Positions 59,308 through 64,000 of a DNA stretch of 64,000 nt are shown here, in pieces; the stretch's first letter is position 1; each line of letters starts with the position of its first letter. Source of the DNA: CAYLRY01 sp964386535 (GTDB lineage Bacteria > Chloroflexota > Dehalococcoidia > Dehalococcoidales > UBA3254). The position numbers and the translations under genes were made by a program. The stretch is taken from NCBI GenBank assembly GCA_964386535.1, contig CAYLRY010000012.1, forward strand, positions 1-64,000. Direction: 5' to 3'. The notes beneath the pieces are model-generated. The model did not search any database and was not told where the DNA came from. It saw nothing but the letters and a program-made list of their open reading frames with translations.

Positions 59308-60071
59308 GGGCTTTCCTGAATTACTTGTGAGAGGTTTTGTGCGCTTTTCAGCAATTGCCCTTGAAGGTTGGGAAGGCGGTCTTTTATACGATTCTCAGGA
59401 CCCAGAATGGTTATAGCCACCGGGCAAAAATAGTTGTTAACAGGTGCAGAAATACCCATAGAGCCTACAATACCTTCACCAGAAGTAACAGCAAATCCTT
59501 GTTTTCTAATTTGAGCCAGAGTTTCTATGAAGGCGTGTTCAGATACCGGAGCACTCTTTGGATACCAGAGGGAAATAATTCTTAAAGTCAGCCTTAATTC
59601 TCTTTCAGCCATTTGGGAGAGCAGTACCTTCTGGGCGGCGCCCAGAGGCTCTATCGGTTGTATATCCATGGAATCCTGTAAAACCCTCAAGCCATGTTTG
59701 CTGGAAATATCATATACGTGGATGAACTGCATTCCCATAACGATGTCCAGTGAAATAGTCTCTTCAGAAAATTCAGAGAGCCGTTTCATCTCATTATAAG
59801 AAGCAAATAGAAGGTATTGATGAGTGGTCCGGGGATTGGCAGCCAGCCGGGTTACCAGAGGCCCCAGGTAGTAACGATGGCTGCTGGGGTCATAAATAGT
59901 AAATTGTGGTTTTTTCAGGATATTGAGCATTCGATGCGTGGTGGAGGTGCTGAGATTGCAGGTCCTGGATATATCGGTGACATTATTGATGCCTTTGTTC
60001 AGGCAAACCAACACACTGGCAATACGCTCGACGAATGAGGCTGAAGCAGCATTATCTACCGATTCAATCAT
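59274..60071 (-). CDS. IclR-family transcription regulator
   Basis: 265 residues. The N-terminal helix-turn-helix is in ISRTCNLSTSTTHRMLNILKK (about 38-58) and the effector domain follows (LGAAQKVLLSQMAERE, ITSGEG-like AVTSGEGIVGSMGISAPV, VAITILGPENRI). IclR proteins often control aromatic catabolism and transport. Its last ten codons (SSSNEAKRA and stop) lie inside the dispersed repeat, so the C-terminal tail was probably acquired from that element. It lies upstream of pseudogenes and near the ABC transporter. Confidence 0.85.
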   Translation of the reverse strand: MIESVDNAASASFVERIASVLVCLNKGINNVTDISRTCNLSTSTTHRMLNILKKPQFTIYDPSSHRYYLGPLVTRLAANPRTTHQYLLFASYNEMKRLSEFSEETISLDIVMGMQFIHVYDISSKHGLRVLQDSMDIQPIEPLGAAQKVLLSQMAERELRLTLRIISLWYPKSAPVSEHAFIETLAQIRKQGFAVTSGEGIVGSMGISAPVNNYFCPVAITILGPENRIKDRLPNLQGQLLKSAQNLSQVIQESPNSSSNEAKRA

Positions 60072-60127
60072 TCTTTTCGATCCTTCTAAAATTACAATTA
60101 AAAAACTGGCTTACGCGTTGGATAGAG

Positions 60128-60400
60128 CTAAGACAAGGTCAGCCATGACCCAATAAGGAGGGCGGGCTCAGCATACCAGACGAAGTCCTTATTGGTGCCG
60201 CCTTTGATCACCTCTTCATCCAGCCATGGCAGGCGGATCAAGCGGGAGACAGCCCTGGTCATAACACTATCCGGGACCTTTTCCGCCCCGTATAAGTTCT
60301 TAGCGTTTGGGGGTACCCTGGTTAGATTGGATCAGACGCCGGCCACGGGTTTGATGCGGGGTCAACAGGTTCTATTTTTAGCATATATCAATTCGGCCAT
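60128..60400 (-). pseudogene. degraded small gene with two in-frame stops
   Basis: A good ribosome site (TAAGGAG) precedes the ATG at 60400 and one frame runs for 91 codons, interrupted by TGA at codons 13 and 23. The downstream part reads LYGAEKVPDSVMTRAVSRL and LPWLDEEVIKGGTNKDFVWY, which looks like coding sequence. I do not recognise the family. It sits between the IclR gene and the small cupin on the same strand. Confidence 0.4.
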
Positions 60401-60437
60401 TTCTATTCTCCTTAGGTGACGTTAATTCCCTGTATAT

Positions 60438-60845
60438 TTATTTTTTTATGGCGTATTGGGCGGAAAGCAGCGTATCGATAAATATTATCGGTTTACCGAT
60501 CTTTTTAAAATTCATAGGACCATGGATCATCCCTTTAGGGACATGGACGGTGGTAGGGCGGGTGATAATATGTTTTTCTCCTTCTGCGCCCAGAGAGAAT
60601 TCGACCTCCGCATCAAATTCCTGGATTTTACTGAGGTCGGCATTCAGGAAAAAATAAAACTGGTCGAAATCATGGGCGTGAGGTTCCGGAACCAGTACAC
60701 CGGGTTCAGCGACATAGTGAATGCGGAGAGAAAATTCCGCGCCCTCATAGTCTTTAGCCCCGTTAGTAAACACAACCGGAAACAATCCCCCACGCAGGCC
60801 AATAGGTTCGGAAACGAAATATTTATCATATTTACGGGCGTACAT
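60438..60845 (-). CDS. small single-domain cupin
   Basis: 135 residues. PHAHDFDQFYFFLN and VPKGMIHGPMNF give the two cupin metal motifs; FDAEVEFSLGAEGEKHIITRPT matches the LGAExE...GKExE block of the bicupin at 33713-34618, so both belong to one family. GAGGGTCG precedes the ATG. The function is unknown; it is intact among decayed neighbours, which suggests it is still in use. Confidence 0.7.
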   Translation of the reverse strand: MYARKYDKYFVSEPIGLRGGLFPVVFTNGAKDYEGAEFSLRIHYVAEPGVLVPEPHAHDFDQFYFFLNADLSKIQEFDAEVEFSLGAEGEKHIITRPTTVHVPKGMIHGPMNFKKIGKPIIFIDTLLSAQYAIKK

Positions 60846-60969
60846 CTTTCGACCCTCCTTAACAATTTTTTATGCAGATAAAAACCCTTTGAATACAGAT
60901 ATTATCAGCCAGTTCGATCACATTTTACTTAACTGACTGAACGGCACAGCCTGACTGAGTTAAACCATC

Positions 60970-61490
60970 CGTACCGCGCCTGCCTGTATTCGAAACCGCA
61001 AACATAGAAGAAACTGGCCCTTGGCCGGAGCATTTGCCAGACTTCTTCGCAGGCGGCCAATTCTTCGGCGGACAGCTTGATCTGGGTAACCGCCAGGTTT
61101 TCCTCTGATTATTTGACGGAACCGGCCCAGTAAACGATGGAAGAAACTATAGAATTTTACAGCAGCCAGGCCAGGGAAAACTGGGCCAGAGTCTTGCTGT
61201 GACATTCCGCCATCAAAAATCCATAAGGCCCCGGCAACCTTCCATGCATAAAAGCTGGACATACCTACATACAATACTTTTCCCTGGCGGACCAGGTTAT
61301 CAAAGGCGTGGAGGGCCTCTTCAAGAGAAGTAGCATAATCGGAAGTATGAGCACAGTAGCTATCGACATAGTCGGTCTGAAACCGCCATAGTCCCTCTCC
61401 AATATCGGTCATGGTATGTTTGCGGGAAAGACCGTGATCGTTGAAGCCTTCCAGCTTGGTAGCCAGGACAGACGCTGAGGCCGTTTTTTT
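60970..61490 (-). pseudogene. aldo/keto reductase remnant
   Basis: The frame contains VLATKLEGFNDHGLSRKH, LWRFQTDYVDSYCAHTSDY and ALHAFDNLVRQGKVLYVGMSSFYAW, the middle of an aldo/keto reductase. The family would next have a QxxYS-like segment; here the frame shifts (another frame reads SKTLAQFSLAWLL, then stop). The N-terminus with the catalytic Asp/Tyr is missing and the C-terminal third is scrambled. Confidence 0.65.
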
Positions 61491-61539
61491 CACAGTCACC
61501 GGGAAAACTCTAAACATATTGCAGGCTGGGCGAGCCAGG

Positions 61540-61705
61540 TTTACCCTGCAAGGAATGAATATCACTGTGACAGATGCCGGTGGCCGTGATACGGACATTA
61601 ACTTTGCCCTTGGCTGGTGGCTTCATAGTGACTTCTTCGATAACCAGGGTTTACCCATTTCATATAATATAGCGGCTTTACAGGTTGTGTTTTTCAAGTT
61701 AATAT
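61540..61705 (-). pseudogene. zinc alcohol dehydrogenase remnant (N-terminus)
   Basis: On the minus strand CKAAILYEMGKPWL in one frame continues, after a one-base shift, as VIEEVTMKPPAKGKVNVRI and TATGICHSDIHSLQG. That is the start of a zinc-dependent alcohol dehydrogenase including the catalytic zinc cysteine in GICHSD. It then stops and runs into the aldo/keto reductase remnant, so two broken genes are joined. Confidence 0.65.
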
Positions 61706-61739
61706 CTCCTGAACAAATTAATCATAATTTATAACAAGA

Positions 61740-62636
61740 TTAAAGCGAGCCTCTTAAGCGGGGATCCAGGGCATCTCTCAAGCCATCCCCTATCATATTG
61801 AAACTGAACACAACCAGCATGATAGCGATGCCGGGGGCAATAGACAGTATGGGGAGCTCAGTCAAATAATCCTGTCCATCAGTTACCATGCTACCCCAGG
61901 CAGGGGTGGGGGGTGAGATGCCAATGCCAAGGTAACTGAGGCCGGCTTCTGCCAGGATAACGCCACCCAACATCATTGTCATGGCCACGATGAGAGGGGG
62001 GAAACAATTAATTAAAATATGTTTGAGCATGATGCGGAGGCTGCTGGCGCCGATGGACCGGCCAGCCATAACATAGTCATTTTCCTTAACTGTCAGGACC
62101 TGTCCGCACATGAGACGGGCATAAATAGGTATCAGACCAACAGTCAGGGCGATAATCACGTTTTTCATGCCTGATCCTAATAAGGCGGCGATGACCATCG
62201 CCAGCATTATCATAGGAAAAGACATTAAGGCATCAATAATCCGCATAATAATAGTATTCGCCCATCCACCGTAATAGCCGGCAATCAAGCCAAGACTTAA
62301 GCCGACGACAGCGGCGATAGCAACGGCTACGAACCCTACTATCAGAGAGGTCTGGGCGCCATAGATAATTCTGCTCAGAGTATCCCGGCCAAGCTGGTCG
62401 GTACCCAGTAAATGGGATCTGCTCGGCCCTTCTAGAATTTTACCGGCTCCCAACTCATAGGGATCATAAGGTGCGAGAACAGGCGCCAGTATGGCCACCA
62501 GAATTAAGGCTACAATAACTACTATACCAAATACAACCAGACCGCGGCTAAAGAATACCCGGCGAAAGCGCTTGAATTCACTTACTCGGGGTGGGGCTTC
62601 TGTATTATCGGTTGTCACAACAGCTTCGTTTACCAT
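61740..62636 (-). CDS. peptide/nickel-type ABC transporter permease (DppC-like)
   Basis: 298 residues. A long first helix (GLVVFGIVVIVALILVAILAPVLAPYDPYE) with the OppC N-terminal motif, then HLLGTDQLGRDTLSRIIYGAQTSL, and the EAA loop GRSIGASSLRIMLKHILIN. Six membrane segments are expected. It pairs with the next gene to form the channel. ATG 62636 has better spacing to GGGAGA than the ATG six bases upstream. The ATPase genes are not in this window. Substrate class (peptide, nickel, or another) is not readable. Confidence 0.88.
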   Translation of the reverse strand: MVNEAVVTTDNTEAPPRVSEFKRFRRVFFSRGLVVFGIVVIVALILVAILAPVLAPYDPYELGAGKILEGPSRSHLLGTDQLGRDTLSRIIYGAQTSLIVGFVAVAIAAVVGLSLGLIAGYYGGWANTIIMRIIDALMSFPMIMLAMVIAALLGSGMKNVIIALTVGLIPIYARLMCGQVLTVKENDYVMAGRSIGASSLRIMLKHILINCFPPLIVAMTMMLGGVILAEAGLSYLGIGISPPTPAWGSMVTDGQDYLTELPILSIAPGIAIMLVVFSFNMIGDGLRDALDPRLRGSL

Positions 62637-62650
62637 GACCATATTCTCCC

Positions 62651-63607
62651 TTAACTATACCTGATTCTGGGATCCAACCAGCCGTAAGCTACATCTACAA
62701 CCAAATTCGCCAGCAATGTAGTAGAGCCTATAATCAGAACGATGGCCTGAATGTAAGGATAATCCTGATTAACGACAGAAGAGATGGCCAGCCGGCCCAT
62801 GCCGGGAATAGCAAAGACTGTTTCTTCCAGTACCGCGCCGCCAAGAATCTGGCTAATAACAGCACCCAGAAGGGTAACTACCGGAATAAGTCCATTTTTC
62901 AGGGCATGCCGAATAATAATGGTGCGTTCTTTCAAACCCTTAGACCAGGCAGTCCGTATATAGTCCTGATGCATTACTTCCAGCATGGCAGAGCGGGTCT
63001 GGCGGGCGTTGGCGGCGATTGGGAAAAGGGCTAGACAGGTCACCGGCATTACCATTTGGGCAGTACTTTTCCAGAAGTCCTCAAAGGGAGAAGTATACCC
63101 TATTAGAGGGAGCCAGTCCAGCTTGACGCTGAAGACCAGCATCATAATAAGGCCCAACCAGAAAATAGGAACAGTGATCCCCAGGTTAGCCAGAGCAGTC
63201 ACAACAGTATCTATCCAGGTACCTCGACGTATGGCGCTAATGACACCCAGAGGCACACCGATAGCCAGGCCGAAGATAAAAGTGACTATACCAATGTGAA
63301 AAGTGATGGGAATCCGATGTTTAAGTTCGTTGATAACTGGAGTTCCCTGCAAGATGGAATCGCCGAGGTCGCCATGGAGGAGTTTCCACATCCAGTCCCC
63401 ATACTGGACGATCATAGGCCTATCCAGGCCATATTGATGCCGAAGGGCTTCAATTTCTTCCGTTGAGAAGCTGGACGCTTCATTCTGGGTAACCAGCATG
63501 CGAATGGGGTCACCCGGTAACATACGCATAGCAAAGAAAACTATGGCCGTAATCAAGACAAGAACGACTACTGCCTGGATCAATCTGCGAATAATAAATG
63601 TTGTCAT
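62651..63607 (-). CDS. peptide/nickel-type ABC transporter permease (DppB-like)
   Basis: 318 residues. IIRRLIQAVVVLVLITAIVFFAMRMLPGDPIRML is the DppB/OppB opening; the EAA motif is RTAWSKGLKERTIIIRHALKNGLIPVVTLLG. The C-terminal VDVAYGWLDPRIRYS is typical. It lies 261 bases after the substrate-binding protein gene and 14 bases before the DppC-like gene. Confidence 0.9.
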   Translation of the reverse strand: MTTFIIRRLIQAVVVLVLITAIVFFAMRMLPGDPIRMLVTQNEASSFSTEEIEALRHQYGLDRPMIVQYGDWMWKLLHGDLGDSILQGTPVINELKHRIPITFHIGIVTFIFGLAIGVPLGVISAIRRGTWIDTVVTALANLGITVPIFWLGLIMMLVFSVKLDWLPLIGYTSPFEDFWKSTAQMVMPVTCLALFPIAANARQTRSAMLEVMHQDYIRTAWSKGLKERTIIIRHALKNGLIPVVTLLGAVISQILGGAVLEETVFAIPGMGRLAISSVVNQDYPYIQAIVLIIGSTTLLANLVVDVAYGWLDPRIRYS

Positions 63608-63814
63608 CTTATTGACCCCATCCTTTATTAATTCGACTAAGGAATGACAGGTAGAGGTGCCTGTACTGATAAATGTAAAATTTTATAAACTTGATAAGAG
63701 AAAACAGATTTAAGATTCATGATTTAGGAATGCCTGGACTGGCTTATAAATCGTAAATCATCAATCCTAAATCGACTAAAATTTTAATTTTTAAGAAGGT
63801 GCAGGCTTTGATTA

Positions 63815-63841
63815 GCAGGCCAGGCTGTATGCCTGGCCTGC
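63815..63841. terminator. hairpin between binding protein and permease genes
   Basis: GCAGGCCAGGC and GCCTGGCCTGC form a perfect 11-bp stem with loop TGTAT, just after the binding-protein stop on the minus strand. No T-run follows, so it may protect or attenuate the message rather than end it, giving more binding protein than permease. Confidence 0.6.
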
Positions 63842-63868
63842 TCTGGTCTGCTGTGTTAGCTTGTAGGG

Positions 63869-64000
63869 TTATTTATCCAGCCAGAAATGCTCCCAATCCC
63901 AGGCCCAGAAGTAAGCAGCGCGCTTGCCGATACCAGGATCTTTGACATAGTCCTGGTACACGTAGCCGCGTCCGCCTTCAGCGACGGGGATCACGGAGAC
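63869..64000 (-). CDS. ABC transporter substrate-binding protein, C-terminus (cut by window edge)
   Basis: The last 43 residues before the stop are visible. The piece AYFWAWDWEHFWLDK and its place ahead of DppBC-like permease genes fit the end of a family 5 extracellular solute-binding protein. The sequence alone would not prove it; the operon order does most of the work. Confidence 0.55.
   Translation of the reverse strand, partial: VSVIPVAEGGRGYVYQDYVKDPGIGKRAAYFWAWDWEHFWLDK

Noticed and set aside
60128..60400. Selenoprotein with TGA readthrough
   Set aside because: Two TGA codons ten codons apart, no obvious insertion hairpin and decayed neighbours make gene loss more likely.

Overview
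The window looks like chromosome of a strictly anaerobic, Gram-positive, Clostridia/Peptococcia-type bacterium (inference). Pointers are strong GGAGG ribosome sites, frequent GTG/TTG starts, YtrA-type GntR regulators, ferredoxin-dependent oxoacid oxidoreductases, ADP-forming acyl-CoA synthetase and many molybdenum enzymes. No rRNA, tRNA or CRISPR array was seen.

Layout. 1-6.7 kb: an aldehyde dehydrogenase start at the edge, an intergenic tandem repeat, a nitroreductase, and a minus-strand operon for a Mop-type aldehyde oxidoreductase with a cysteine desulfurase and a NifU-like scaffold. 7.2-11.6 kb: membrane molybdopterin complex 1 (catalytic, four-cluster Fe-S and NrfD-like subunits). 11.7-13.6 kb: GntR regulator, C_GCAxxG_C_C protein and XdhC. 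13.9-18.3 kb: four genes in the size and order of bzdNOPQ, an ATP-dependent (class I) benzoyl-CoA reductase, then a Crp/Fnr regulator. 19.6-22.8 kb: an Old-Yellow-Enzyme/dienoyl-CoA-reductase-like flavoprotein and a malate/lactate dehydrogenase homologue. 23.5-27.7 kb: complex 2, whose Fe-S and membrane genes are almost base-for-base copies of complex 1. 28.7-33.7 kb: a PsrABC-like complex (order B-C-A) with a divergent MarR regulator. 33.7-48.0 kb, all minus strand: two class III CoA-transferases, a four-subunit 2-oxoacid:ferredoxin oxidoreductase, complex 3, a pyrogallol-transhydroxylase-like enzyme and a bicupin. 48.2-52.9 kb: ADP-forming acyl-CoA synthetase plus IorAB. 53.5-58.6 kb: ahcY, metK, a phosphohexomutase and a phosphoglucose/phosphomannose isomerase. 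58.7-61.7 kb: a decayed patch with a transposase remnant, a dispersed repeat, an IclR gene, a small cupin and broken ADH/AKR genes. 61.7-64 kb: oligopeptide/nickel-type ABC transporter genes.

How it may fit together (inference). Aryl-pyruvates from aromatic amino acids could become aryl-acetyl-CoA through IorAB, with ATP made by the ADP-forming synthetase; aryl-acetates could be activated by the CoA-transferases. The Tat-less membrane molybdenum complexes resemble the layout of phenylacetyl-CoA:acceptor oxidoreductase (PadBCD). The adjacent ferredoxin oxidoreductase resembles that of phenylglyoxylate oxidoreductase. Together they would give alpha-oxidation of aryl-acetyl-CoA to aroyl-CoA, and benzoyl-CoA reductase would then dearomatise the product. 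The transhydroxylase-like enzyme suggests handling of phenolic rings as well. Ring-opening enzymes after benzoyl-CoA reductase (dienoyl-CoA hydratase, dehydrogenase, oxo-hydrolase) are not in this window, so the pathway is only partly visible.
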